Part shown: piece by piece, positions 43,892-52,867 of the stretch | Position numbering within the stretch: the first letter of the stretch is position 1 | Layout: each line of letters starts with the position of its first letter | Assembly (NCBI GenBank): GCA_018268055.1 | Contig: JAFDXF010000065.1 | Coordinates: 1-64,000 of the forward strand | Reading direction: 5' to 3' | Source: Bacteroidota bacterium | GTDB lineage: Bacteria; Bacteroidota; Bacteroidia; Chitinophagales; Chitinophagaceae | DNA length: 64,000 nt | Translations under genes and position numbers: made by a program | Notes under the pieces: generated by a model | Seen by the model: the letters and a program-made list of their open reading frames with translations, nothing else | Told to the model about the DNA's origin: nothing | The model's database searches: none

Positions 43892-44701
43892 ATGAATGCG
43901 CCCATCATCAGCGTGGTAATTCCTGTTTATAATTGTGCTCCTTATCTAAAAGAAGCGATAGAATCGGTACTGAATCAAACTTTTTCTGATTTTGAATGTA
44001 TTATCATCAATGATGGCTCAACTGATAATTCAAAATCAATCATACAATCTTTTAATGATAGCCGAATTGTTTATACGGAGAATGAACAAAATTCAGGCTT
44101 AGTCTATTCGCTAAACAAAGGATTGGACTTAGCTAAAGGTCAATATATTGCTCGTATGGATGGTGATGACATTTGTATGCCGGACAGATTTCAAAAGCAA
44201 CTTGATTTTTTAAAAAGTACAGATATTAGTTTCGTTGGCGCACAAACAATTTTCATTGATGAACAAGGAAATAAAATTGACAAAAATTTATTTGGGAACA
44301 AAAATTATACTTATACAGAGTTAAGAAAGATAATTCCCAAAATAAACATCATCCCACATCCCACTATAATGGGCAATGCTGAAATTTTTAAAAAATATAG
44401 ATATAGAAAAGGCATTAAAACAGAAGACTACGATTTATGGCTTCGAGTTCTATCTGACAAAATAAAAATTGAAATACTCCCTGATATTTTGTTGCAATAC
44501 AGAGTTCATAATCAGTCTTACACCAATGTTACACTACGCAAAAAGAAAAACCCGAGTTGGCAAGACTTTGTAGGTAAAAAACAATTCATATTATACAGAA
44601 TTAAAAACAGAAAGTTTGGTTCATTTGAGTTTCGGGTATTGAAATTTGCAATCATTAACTTTGTCACCGGTATCTGGAAATCTATAAAAAACAAATTTTA
44701 A
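43892..44701 (+). CDS. GT2-family glycosyltransferase
   Basis: 269 aa, GT-A fold: SVVIPVYNCAPYLKEAIESVLNQT at the start, Asp41 in NDGSTDNS, and metal-binding ARMDGDDICMPDR (Asp90-Asp92/93). Inverting enzyme using a nucleotide sugar. It ends directly before the ATG of the next gene (TAA then ATG with no spacer), so translation is coupled. Confidence 0.9.
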   Translation: MNAPIISVVIPVYNCAPYLKEAIESVLNQTFSDFECIIINDGSTDNSKSIIQSFNDSRIVYTENEQNSGLVYSLNKGLDLAKGQYIARMDGDDICMPDRFQKQLDFLKSTDISFVGAQTIFIDEQGNKIDKNLFGNKNYTYTELRKIIPKINIIPHPTIMGNAEIFKKYRYRKGIKTEDYDLWLRVLSDKIKIEILPDILLQYRVHNQSYTNVTLRKKKNPSWQDFVGKKQFILYRIKNRKFGSFEFRVLKFAIINFVTGIWKSIKNKF

Positions 44702-45889
44702 ATGACCTATCGGCAACTGATTTTTAAAAGGAAGGTTGAGAGTTGCCTGATGTACCCTTTTATTCTATTAGGAAAACTTATAGCAAAAATCAAGCCTTTA
44801 AAAAAAGAATACAGAATTTATTTTTTCTTCCCCTTTTATCATGTGGGTGGAGCGGAGAAAGTGCATGCACAGATAGCACAAGCTACAGGTGGAGAAGATT
44901 GTATTATTTATTTCACTAGAAAATCCGTTTCCGAAGGATTTTTAAAAGAATTTAAAAAGAGTGGATGCACTATAAAAGATATTTCTAAATACACCGACAA
45001 CAAGTGGATCTATTTTATCAATATTTTTTTCAGAGGTATTATCAGCGGCTATATCAATCAACAAAAAACAAAGCCTATTGTATTTAACGGGCAATGCAAT
45101 TTTGGATATAAAATTTCACCATGGGTTAAAAAAGAAATCAAGCAAATAGAATTAATTCATTCCTTCAACAGTTTCTCATTGATTCGCATTCCGTTTATTT
45201 CTTATTATCAAAATACTGTAATGATAAGCCGAATAAAAATTGACGAGCATTTAAAGCTTTATAAAAGAAAAAATATTCCTGAAATATACATTCACCGCAT
45301 CCGCTATATTTCAAATGCTATTTCATTGCCAAATAATCCATTTGAAAAACTTACCGAACCTTTCACCGTGCTTTATGTGGGTAGAGATGGCAAAGAAAAA
45401 AGGGTGTATTTAATTGCTGCTATCGCAAAACAAGTATTGGCAAAAGATAAAAATATACGTTTTGAAATATTAGGAGATGTAACGACTATTTTACCAACTG
45501 AACAATATCCTTATATTCATTTTTATGGAAATCAATTTGACTCCACTACAATTAATGATATATACAAAAAGGCAGCTTTATTAATATTGACTTCCGAAAC
45601 CGAAGGATTCCCAATGGTAATCATGGAAGCTATGGCTCACGGATGTGGAATATTAGCCACACCGGTCGGCGATATACCCTTACAAATTCACTCGGGTGAA
45701 ACAGGTTTTGTATTCAGCACGATAATGGATGAAAAAAAGATTATTAATGAAGCTGTAAATTATATTCTTGACTTAAAAAGCAATAATGAATTGTATCATA
45801 AAATATCAGTTAATGCCATGAATTTTGCAACCCTTAATTTTGACATTGAACAATTCAATAACGCATATCGTGCATTATTAAAATATTGA
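44702..45889 (+). CDS. GT4-family glycosyltransferase
   Basis: 395 aa. The C-terminal half carries FTVLYVGRDGKEKRVYL and a complete retaining-GT donor motif SETEGFPMVIMEAMAHG (two Glu eight residues apart), then PVGDIPLQI. The N-terminal acceptor domain has the Gly-rich HVGGAEKVHAQIA loop. Expected to act on the same glycan as its neighbours. Confidence 0.88.
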   Translation: MTYRQLIFKRKVESCLMYPFILLGKLIAKIKPLKKEYRIYFFFPFYHVGGAEKVHAQIAQATGGEDCIIYFTRKSVSEGFLKEFKKSGCTIKDISKYTDNKWIYFINIFFRGIISGYINQQKTKPIVFNGQCNFGYKISPWVKKEIKQIELIHSFNSFSLIRIPFISYYQNTVMISRIKIDEHLKLYKRKNIPEIYIHRIRYISNAISLPNNPFEKLTEPFTVLYVGRDGKEKRVYLIAAIAKQVLAKDKNIRFEILGDVTTILPTEQYPYIHFYGNQFDSTTINDIYKKAALLILTSETEGFPMVIMEAMAHGCGILATPVGDIPLQIHSGETGFVFSTIMDEKKIINEAVNYILDLKSNNELYHKISVNAMNFATLNFDIEQFNNAYRALLKY

Positions 45890-45893
45890 TTTA

Positions 45894-46808
45894 TTGAAAC
45901 CGCTAAGTTTTATCATCATCACTTATAATCGTCCGGCTGACATGCTGGAGTTACTGAATAATATCAGCACTTTAGATGCTGCCGATCAACTATTGGAGGA
46001 AGTAATCGTAGTCAATAATGCATCTAACGAAGATTATGGTGCAGTAAGAAATTATATTCATCAAAACCCAACTATTCCTTTTAAATATTTTGATGCACCT
46101 GAAAATTTAGGCGTTGCCAAAGGCAGAAATTATGCTTTGCAAAAAGGTACTGCTCCCATTCTGATTATGCTGGATGATGATGCTGTACTACAAAACAAAG
46201 ATTGCCTTAAAAATTTAATACAGGAATTTGAAATAAAAAACACTGAAAGGCCAAAAGCAATTGTATCTTTTAAGGTTTTGTACTATGAAACATTGACAAT
46301 GCAAAAAAATGCGTTACCACATAAGAAGTTTAATGAATACAAAGACAAATCATTTTTTGAAACTTATTATTATGCCGGCGGGGCACATGCTATTAAAAGA
46401 ACAGTGATAGAATCATTGGGTGCATATCCCGAAAATTTCTTTTACGGCATGGAAGAATATGATTTAAGCTATCGTATTTTGAACGCCGGCTTTTCAATTG
46501 TTTACAGTGATAAAATAATCATGCTGCACAAAGAGTCGCCACAAGGAAGAAAGCCGAAAGAAGAAAAACTGCGGATGATGTGGGTAAATAAAAGCAAAGT
46601 AGCATATCGTTATCTGCCCAAAAAGTATTTTTATTCAACGGCCTTCATGTGGTCATTGCAGTATCTTAAAGAAACCGGTTTCTCCCTTAAGGGGTTTTCT
46701 AAGGGATGGAAAGAAATCAACAAAATATCGAGAAACGAAAAGAGAACACCCGTTTCAAATGAAACATTAGATTATTTGAAAAAGGTGAAGGCGAGGCTGT
46801 GGTATTAG
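45894..46808 (+). CDS. GT2-family glycosyltransferase
   Basis: 304 aa, GT-A fold: SFIIITYNRPADMLELL, VVNNAS, LDDDAVL metal motif and a GMEEYDLSYRI acceptor/base region. It resembles rhamnosyltransferase-like GT2 proteins. The start is TTG at 45894, 4 nt after the previous stop; no ATG precedes the conserved motif. The stop overlaps the convergent lipoprotein gene stop by 4 nt, so this ends the plus-strand glycosyltransferase run. Confidence 0.88.
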   Translation: MKPLSFIIITYNRPADMLELLNNISTLDAADQLLEEVIVVNNASNEDYGAVRNYIHQNPTIPFKYFDAPENLGVAKGRNYALQKGTAPILIMLDDDAVLQNKDCLKNLIQEFEIKNTERPKAIVSFKVLYYETLTMQKNALPHKKFNEYKDKSFFETYYYAGGAHAIKRTVIESLGAYPENFFYGMEEYDLSYRILNAGFSIVYSDKIIMLHKESPQGRKPKEEKLRMMWVNKSKVAYRYLPKKYFYSTAFMWSLQYLKETGFSLKGFSKGWKEINKISRNEKRTPVSNETLDYLKKVKARLWY

Positions 46809-47479
46809 TTTTTCTTTATTTTACACTCGGCGACATGTGCATAAGAAGCCTGTCCGGCATAAGCATCTCCATTTAAAAACGAAATCCAACCTCCGAGCGC
46901 AAATCCAAACTTGCTAATTGTTTCTACAACAGTTCCGCCATTACTATCATAATCTCCTAATGCCGTAACTGAAACAAAACTACTATCAGCAAACTTAACT
47001 TTAGTGAAGTACCATGTATCAGGCAAGGCGACATCCGACCCATTATAAATACTAAAACCCGAAAAATTAGTCAAGTCTAATCTTTCTGTATTAGCAGCGC
47101 CAGGAGCATCTCTTCTATAATACAATGCAATATTCAGATTAGAATATTTATTAGCTGTATTTGCTTTCCACTTCATGAATAAAGTCTTGTCTTTAAGATA
47201 AAATGTCTTCCGAGTAGATAAACGACTTCCTCTCCTATATGCTTGTCCCCAAAATTTCAAGTTATCTCCTATTCGTTCAAAAACATTTGGAGCGGGATCT
47301 AAAAATGCATTATCATTTTCGCCATACAGCACCCAATTATCAAAATCCATAGGAATATTGATATCCCGTTCAATAACAGGAGTATTTTCGGCAGGTCTAA
47401 TGCACATCTCTTTTTGACAAGAGCTAAATATGATAAATATGAAAATGGTAAGCGACAAATGCAAAAAGATTTTTTTCAT
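46805..47479 (-). CDS. Lipoprotein with probable beta-sandwich fold
   Basis: About 224 aa, lipobox FSSC (Cys20 from this start). Beta-rich sequence rich in aromatic residues (WVLYGENDNAF, LFMKWKAN, GDYDSNGGTV, FGFALGGWISF). The pattern suggests a LamG/concanavalin-like carbohydrate-binding sandwich, but no signature is definite. It is likely last in the gmd-fcl-FkbM strand but has its own -7 box TAAATTTG at 47500-47507. Confidence 0.7.
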   Translation of the reverse strand: MKKIFLHLSLTIFIFIIFSSCQKEMCIRPAENTPVIERDINIPMDFDNWVLYGENDNAFLDPAPNVFERIGDNLKFWGQAYRRGSRLSTRKTFYLKDKTLFMKWKANTANKYSNLNIALYYRRDAPGAANTERLDLTNFSGFSIYNGSDVALPDTWYFTKVKFADSSFVSVTALGDYDSNGGTVVETISKFGFALGGWISFLNGDAYAGQASYAHVAECKIKKN

Positions 47480-47499
47480 ACTCATAAAAATGGTTTTGA

Positions 47500-47507
47500 C
47501 AAATTTA
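47500..47507 (-). promoter_or_regulatory. -7 box for the lipoprotein gene ending at 46805
   Basis: TAAATTTG on the minus strand, about 20 nt upstream of the ATG at 47479. It allows expression independent of the glycan operon. Confidence 0.45.
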
Positions 47508-47569
47508 ATGAATATAAATCATAATTTATTTTTTTAGTAAAAAAAGCAATTTGAATAGAAACTTAAGGA

Positions 47570-48355
47570 TTAAACAAACTTAACATAAATATCCCCCCAC
47601 AAAAGATTATCCTTCAAACTGTCTATCGCGTTAAGTAATTCTTTAGGTTTTGCCCAATTGGGTAATAACATTTCCAAAGATTCTCCGATTGAACAATTAA
47701 ACTCAACATCTCCTATCGATTGAAGATAATTAATACAATCTTTAGTATCAGAAAAAAATTCTTTAGTAAATTCGAAAGAAATAAATGGGATAATTGGTTT
47801 CGTCAGCCCTTTTAGAACTGAATATTCATAGCCCTCAACATCTATTTTACAAAAGTTTGGTGTTCCATATTGAGCAATTAGTTTATCTAAAGTTGTTGTT
47901 TGTACCTTTTGAGTATTTGTCCATTTAAAATCTTTAGAAAACCGACCTTCCTTCTTCCATTTCTCTGACATTGTAGAAATAGTATTTGCATTTTCACAAA
48001 CGGATAATTCAGCAAACCCTTCCCTTTCAGAAACAGCATTGCCAACAATAATAACTTCACTATTTTCGCCATATTTTTTATTGAGATGCTTTAAGCACAA
48101 TTCTTGAGGTTCCACACATATAACTCTTGCTCCTAATTCTAAAAAGATTTCGGTTCTATTACCCAAATTTGCTCCAATATCAAAACATAAATCATTTTTT
48201 TTAACAAAATGAGAATAAAATTTTACTAATTTATCATGCTGACTTCTGATGTCAGAAGCCTTTTGCTTAAACAATTTCCTAAACACCTGCACTATTGAAA
48301 ACTGAATAGCTGATTTATTTTTTTTTGTCATCATTTTTTTGTGATTTTTAATCAT
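47570..48355 (-). CDS. FkbM-family SAM methyltransferase
   Basis: 261 aa. The SAM site is CFDIGANLGNRTEIFLELGARVICVEP, and ICKIDVEGYE-type sequence (FCKIDVEGYEYSVLKGL) follows, as in FkbM enzymes, which O-methylate sugars and natural products. The basic N-terminus (MIKNHKKMMTKKNKS) has several possible Met starts; 48355 is the furthest. It lies 32 nt behind fcl and probably methylates a sugar of the same glycan. Confidence 0.88.
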   Translation of the reverse strand: MIKNHKKMMTKKNKSAIQFSIVQVFRKLFKQKASDIRSQHDKLVKFYSHFVKKNDLCFDIGANLGNRTEIFLELGARVICVEPQELCLKHLNKKYGENSEVIIVGNAVSEREGFAELSVCENANTISTMSEKWKKEGRFSKDFKWTNTQKVQTTTLDKLIAQYGTPNFCKIDVEGYEYSVLKGLTKPIIPFISFEFTKEFFSDTKDCINYLQSIGDVEFNCSIGESLEMLLPNWAKPKELLNAIDSLKDNLLWGDIYVKFV

Positions 48356-48387
48356 TGATTTTCTTATGATAAATATTTAACCGTATG

Positions 48388-49311
48388 TTATTGTTTAGTA
48401 AAATATGTGTATGCTTTTTGCAAACCCTCTTTTAAATTCATTTTGTGTTTCCATCCAAGAGAATGAATTCGTGAGCTGTCCATCAATTTTCGTGGAGTAC
48501 CATCAGGCTTAGTTGTGTCAAACTCAATTGCTCCTTTAAAGTTTACAACATTGCCAATAAGTAATGCCAAATCTTTAATAGAAACCTCTTCACCTGTGCC
48601 AACATTTACAAATAATCTTTCATTGTAATGCAGCATCAAGTGCAAGCAGGCGTCAGCTAAATCATCTACATACATAAACTCCCTAAGCGGTGTTCCTGTC
48701 CCCCAAATCTGTACAGATAATTTATTTTCATTTTTGGCTTCATGAAACTTCCTTAACAACCCAGGTATTACATGCGAATTTTGAGGGTGATAATTATCCC
48801 CTTGCCCGTAAAGATTTGTTGGCATTGCTGAAATAAAATTACATCCGTATTGATCCCAATATGCTTCGCATAATTTAATACCTGCAATTTTTGCAATTGC
48901 ATAAGGTTCATTAGTTGGTTCTAATAATCCTTTTAACAGATATTCCTCTTTCAATGGTTGAGGTGCAAGTTTTGGATAAATACAAGAGCTTCCCAAAAAC
49001 AAAAGTTTTTTGACTCCGGAATGATACGCAGCTTGAATTATATTGGATTCAATCATCAAATTATCATATAAAAATTCTGCACGGTAAGTATTATTTGCAA
49101 CGATACCGCCAACTTTCGCAGCTGCCAAAAAGACAAATTCAGGCCTTTCTTTTTCGAAGAAATTATTTACGACAGTCTGATTTCGAAGATCCATTTCCTG
49201 CGAAGTTCTCAAGAGTAAATTATTAAACCCATTCTCCTTTAACTTCCTAACTATTGCAGAACCTACCATTCCTTTATGCCCTGCTATATATATTAAACTA
49301 CTATTTTCCAT
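48388..49311 (-). CDS. fcl: GDP-L-fucose synthase
   Basis: Epimerase-reductase converting GDP-4-keto-6-deoxy-mannose to GDP-L-fucose with NADPH, 307 aa. It has the dinucleotide loop [12 protein letters not shown], catalytic SSCIYP, the family-specific [33 protein letters not shown] with YxxxK, and the [20 protein letters not shown] region. 16 nt behind gmd, forming the classical gmd-fcl pair. Confidence 0.95.
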   Translation of the reverse strand: MENSSLIYIAGHKGMVGSAIVRKLKENGFNNLLLRTSQEMDLRNQTVVNNFFEKERPEFVFLAAAKVGGIVANNTYRAEFLYDNLMIESNIIQAAYHSGVKKLLFLGSSCIYPKLAPQPLKEEYLLKGLLEPTNEPYAIAKIAGIKLCEAYWDQYGCNFISAMPTNLYGQGDNYHPQNSHVIPGLLRKFHEAKNENKLSVQIWGTGTPLREFMYVDDLADACLHLMLHYNERLFVNVGTGEEVSIKDLALLIGNVVNFKGAIEFDTTKPDGTPRKLMDSSRIHSLGWKHKMNLKEGLQKAYTYFTKQ

Positions 49312-49327
49312 TTCTGTAACTCAAATT

Positions 49328-50404
49328 TTAAAAAACTCTTTTGTCTGTTAAATCTTTTAAATCAGCGTCAACCATCTCATTTATTAATTGTTGTAAAGTA
49401 TATATAGGCTCCCACATTAATTTATTTTTTGCTTTGGAAGCATCACCAATCAATAAATCTACTTCTGTTGGCCTAAAATATCGGGCATCTACTTCTACAA
49501 CAATATCATCAGGCTTTACATTTGCTTTACTATTATTCACTTTTACAACAATTCCTTTTTCTTCAATACCAATACCTTTAAATTCAATCTCAATTCCGGC
49601 TCTTGCAAAAGCCATAATTGCAAAATCACGAACAGTAGTGGATTTGCCTGTAGCAATTACAAAATCCTCAGGTTTGGGTAACTGCAAAATTCGCCACATT
49701 GCATCAACATAATCTTTTGCATGACCCCAATCTCTTTTCGCATGCAAATTTCCCAGCCATAATTTATTTTTTAATCCTAATGTTATTTCCGCAACGCCTC
49801 TTGTAATTTTTCTTGTAACAAAAGTTTCCCCACGCAAGGGGCTTTCATGATTGAATAAGATTCCATTACAAGCATAAATATTATAAGCCTCGCGATAATT
49901 TACTGTAATCCAAAAAGCATACATTTTTGCCACCCCATAAGGAGAACGTGGATAAAACGGCGTGCTTTCGCTCTGTGGCACTTCCTGAACTTTTCCATAC
50001 AACTCCGATGTAGAAGCCTGATAAATTCTAGTTTTCTTTTCTAATCCCAGAATTCGAATCGCTTCCAATAAGCGTAGTGTACCGACCGCATCGGTATTAG
50101 CAACATATTCAGGTTCTTCAAAACTTACTTGCACATGGCTCATTGCCCCAAGGTTGTATATTTCATCAGGTTGAACCTGCTGCACAATTCTAATAATATT
50201 AGTAGAATCAGTCAAGTCTCCATAATGTAAAACCATTTTCAAATTTGAGTCGTGTGGATCTTGATACAAATGGTCTATGCGTTGAGTGTTAAGTAGTGAG
50301 CTACGTCGTTTTATGCCATGAACCTCATAGCCTTTTTTCAATAAAAGTTCAGCAAGATATGCTCCATCCTGACCGGTAATTCCGGTAATGAGCGCTTTCT
50401 TCAT
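49328..50404 (-). CDS. gmd: GDP-mannose 4,6-dehydratase
   Basis: First step of GDP-fucose synthesis, 358 aa SDR enzyme. NADP loop [16 protein letters not shown]; catalytic [18 protein letters not shown] and [10 protein letters not shown] (YxxxK); [18 protein letters not shown] substrate loop. First gene of the minus-strand unit gmd-fcl-FkbM. A -7 box TACTTTTG lies 18 nt upstream. Confidence 0.96.
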   Translation of the reverse strand: MKKALITGITGQDGAYLAELLLKKGYEVHGIKRRSSLLNTQRIDHLYQDPHDSNLKMVLHYGDLTDSTNIIRIVQQVQPDEIYNLGAMSHVQVSFEEPEYVANTDAVGTLRLLEAIRILGLEKKTRIYQASTSELYGKVQEVPQSESTPFYPRSPYGVAKMYAFWITVNYREAYNIYACNGILFNHESPLRGETFVTRKITRGVAEITLGLKNKLWLGNLHAKRDWGHAKDYVDAMWRILQLPKPEDFVIATGKSTTVRDFAIMAFARAGIEIEFKGIGIEEKGIVVKVNNSKANVKPDDIVVEVDARYFRPTEVDLLIGDASKAKNKLMWEPIYTLQQLINEMVDADLKDLTDKRVF

Positions 50405-50421
50405 TAGTTACCTTATTTTCG

Positions 50422-50429
50422 CAAAAGTA
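50422..50429 (-). promoter_or_regulatory. -7 box for gmd
   Basis: TACTTTTG on the minus strand, 18 nt before the gmd ATG. The gap of 54 nt between gmd and the divergent DUF268 gene must hold both promoters. Confidence 0.5.
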
Positions 50430-50458
50430 ATCTGTTTTTCAGTGTAACATAAAGAAAG

Positions 50459-51205
50459 ATGTATTTCAAAAGCTATATAATTCAGACGGGGAAAAATATT
50501 TTGATAAGATTTCCCCAAAAAGCAATTCACTTTTTCAGCTATTGGAGTGAATTTATAAAGTTTAGGAAACAGACAAAAAAAAGAATGTCTGTTTATTTTA
50601 GAGACGCATACCCTTGCTTGTCTGATAAATTAAAAACTACTCCCTTTGACCATCATTATACTTACCATCCAGCGTGGGCAGCAAGAATTATTGCCAAGAC
50701 AAAACCTGTAGAACATACAGACATTTCATCTATCCTGAGCTTTAGCACAATTGTTTCTGCTTTTGTCCCAATAAAATTTTATGACTACCGTCCTGCTGAG
50801 CTCAATATCTCTAATTACAATACCGGCTTTGCAGACTTAAAGAAATTACCATTTAAAGATAATTCTATAGAATCTATATCATGTATGCATACAATTGAAC
50901 ACATTGGCTTAGGCAGATATGGTGACGAACTGGATGCCATGGGAGACATTAAAGCAATTGATGAATTAAAACGAGTGTTAAAACCCGGAGGTAATTTACT
51001 TTTTGTAACACCTGTCGGTGTACCAAAAGTTGAATTTAATGCACATCGCATATATAGCTACGAACAAGTTAAAGAATATTTCTCTCCTTTAGAAATAGTT
51101 GAATTTTCTTTGATTCCTGACAGTGGAGGTTTAATCGAAAATGCGAACATTGAATTAGTAAAAGAGCAAAAATATGGTTGTGGATGTTTCTGGTTTAGAA
51201 AATAA
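50459..51205 (+). CDS. DUF268-family, methyltransferase-like protein
   Basis: 248 aa. The central region, SCMHTIEHIGLGRYGDELDAMGD followed by AIDELKRVLKPGGNLLFVTPVG, matches DUF268 and the late motifs of class I methyltransferases, though the usual GxGxG loop is not clear. Basic N-terminus (FRKQTKKRM). DUF268 genes are common in glycan loci. It lies 6 nt from the fucosyltransferase gene and should be cotranscribed. Confidence 0.8.
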   Translation: MYFKSYIIQTGKNILIRFPQKAIHFFSYWSEFIKFRKQTKKRMSVYFRDAYPCLSDKLKTTPFDHHYTYHPAWAARIIAKTKPVEHTDISSILSFSTIVSAFVPIKFYDYRPAELNISNYNTGFADLKKLPFKDNSIESISCMHTIEHIGLGRYGDELDAMGDIKAIDELKRVLKPGGNLLFVTPVGVPKVEFNAHRIYSYEQVKEYFSPLEIVEFSLIPDSGGLIENANIELVKEQKYGCGCFWFRK

Positions 51206-51211
51206 TACAAA

Positions 51212-52066
51212 ATGATCATCTCCAAAATCATAGGCGGTCTGGGCAATCAGCTTTTTCAATATGCAGCAGCAAAGGCGTTGGCCGTGCATCATACAACCCA
51301 ATTAAAATTAGATGTTTCCGGTTTTGATTCTTATAAACTCCGCAATTTTGAGTTGGACGCTTTTAATGTGTCTTATGAAAAGGCAAGTGAGCAAGAAATT
51401 GCTTCTTTCTCAAACAGAACATTTTTAAAAAAAGTTACAGACAGAATTGGGCCTTACTCCGGTCGTACATTTTTCCGAGAGAAATTTTTCCATTTCCACA
51501 AAGGTTTTTTGAAATATCCTTCCAACACTTATTTAAAAGGTTATTGGCAAAGTGAAAAATATTTTTTACCTATTGAAAATATAATCAGACAGGAATTCAC
51601 ACTGAAGCCCAATTTTATCCAAAATGTAAAAGATTATGGCGAAACAATCAAAATAAACGAAACAGTAGCGTTGCACATTCGTAGAGGCGATTATGCCAAT
51701 AAAGAAACATTAACATTGCACGGCATTATTCCTTTAAGTTATTATAAAGAGGCGGTGCATTTGATGCAACAAAAATCCCCCAACATCCACCTCCTAATCT
51801 TCTCCGACGACATCAATTGGGCTAAAGAAAATCTGCATTTTCCCAATATGGTTTTTGTTTCCAATGATATGACGAAAACAGCTTTTGAAGACCTTTATCT
51901 GATGAGTCATTGCAAACACAATATTATTGCCAACAGCAGTTTTAGCTGGTGGGGCGCATGGCTCAATAATAATCCGGAGAAAATTGTGATTGCTCCAAAG
52001 AATTGGTTCAATCAAGGGCCGAAAGACACTTATGATATTTATCCCAAAGGCTGGATTAAACTATAA
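51212..52066 (+). CDS. GT11 alpha-1,2-fucosyltransferase
   Basis: 284 aa of glycosyltransferase family 11. KIIGGLGNQLFQYAAAKAL at the start, the GDP-fucose-binding VALHIRRGDYAN with HxRRGDY at about 153, and NSSFSWWGAWL near the end are the family hallmarks. With gmd and fcl divergently encoded 800 nt away it completes synthesis and transfer of fucose, probably as an alpha-1,2 branch or cap on a surface glycan. Its last 11 nt overlap the convergent mqnA gene. Confidence 0.93.
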   Translation: MIISKIIGGLGNQLFQYAAAKALAVHHTTQLKLDVSGFDSYKLRNFELDAFNVSYEKASEQEIASFSNRTFLKKVTDRIGPYSGRTFFREKFFHFHKGFLKYPSNTYLKGYWQSEKYFLPIENIIRQEFTLKPNFIQNVKDYGETIKINETVALHIRRGDYANKETLTLHGIIPLSYYKEAVHLMQQKSPNIHLLIFSDDINWAKENLHFPNMVFVSNDMTKTAFEDLYLMSHCKHNIIANSSFSWWGAWLNNNPEKIVIAPKNWFNQGPKDTYDIYPKGWIKL

Positions 52067-52811
52067 CTGTTTCATGCAAGTGCTGCAAAAATAATTCCAT
52101 CCCTTTTCTTTTTCTTTCCGTCAACTCATAACTGATTTGATTGTGATAATATTTTTTCAAATCATACAAAGAAAAATTCTCAGCCTCTGCAATTTCATCA
52201 ATGTGGCTTAACCCCAAAGCATTGGCTGCATCAAAACGTTCTATAAAATCATCGGGCAATTTTTTTGTACTTACCCATGCAGCAAATACAAAAGGCAGCC
52301 CTGTTATTTTTTTCCATTCAGAACCTAAATCATAAATAAATGTGCTGACCTTCCTTTGTTCAAATGCTCTGTTTCCAATGACTAAGCCTGCAGTAGTGCC
52401 TATTATTTTTTCGCGATAGCTTTCATCTTTTGCATGAACGATTTCGGGTACGATGCCCCAATATTCTTTCATCAGCCATTGCAATAAGGCTACAGATGTG
52501 CGACTTTGATAATCCAAATAAACTGTTTTGATTTCTTCAAGCGGCACTTCGCTAAATAGGCAGACAGTAGCCACTTCTCCTTCCGCACCAATACAATAAT
52601 TGCCAACGATATGATGCTCCGGCAATCGGGGAATCACTGCCACCGGAATTAATCCTAAATCTATTTCACCATCCATTAATTTTCGTGCAAGTGCTGCTGG
52701 ATTATCTTCTATCAGTTCCACATAAGGACTCATTTCCGGCATTTGCAATCCGTAAAGCAATGGACGGGCATTCAAATAACTAACCACACCAACTTTTACC
52801 TTCTTGTTCAA
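52056..52811 (-). CDS. mqnA: Chorismate dehydratase MqnA (futalosine pathway)
   Basis: First enzyme of the futalosine route to menaquinone, about 251 aa, periplasmic-binding-like fold. VGVVSYLNARPLLYGL and EGEVATVCLFSEVPLEEIKTVYLD are typical. The furthest in-frame start is GTG at 52850, but a -7 box on this strand (52837-52830) overlaps it, and a transcript from there begins near 52824. The TTG at 52811 then gives a family-like N-terminus, MNKKVKVGVVSYLN. The frame reaches 52850 if the box is not used. Confidence 0.9.
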   Translation of the reverse strand: MNKKVKVGVVSYLNARPLLYGLQMPEMSPYVELIEDNPAALARKLMDGEIDLGLIPVAVIPRLPEHHIVGNYCIGAEGEVATVCLFSEVPLEEIKTVYLDYQSRTSVALLQWLMKEYWGIVPEIVHAKDESYREKIIGTTAGLVIGNRAFEQRKVSTFIYDLGSEWKKITGLPFVFAAWVSTKKLPDDFIERFDAANALGLSHIDEIAEAENFSLYDLKKYYHNQISYELTERKRKGMELFLQHLHETVIV

Positions 52812-52817
52812 TTCGTT

Positions 52818-52825
52818 TACTTTTG
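52818..52825 (+). promoter_or_regulatory. -7 box for purB
   Basis: TACTTTTG, full match, about 43 nt before the purB ATG. Lies next to the opposite mqnA box, so both transcripts would start within the same ~20 bp. Confidence 0.55.
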
Positions 52826-52829
52826 CACA

Positions 52830-52837
52830 CAAAGGTA
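52830..52837 (-). promoter_or_regulatory. -7 box for mqnA
   Basis: TACCTTTG on the minus strand, with the TTG start 19 nt downstream of the box end. Predicted transcription start near 52824, inside the purB box. Confidence 0.55.
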
Positions 52838-52867
52838 ACAAACCAATCACCTCATCAATCCCGAAAT

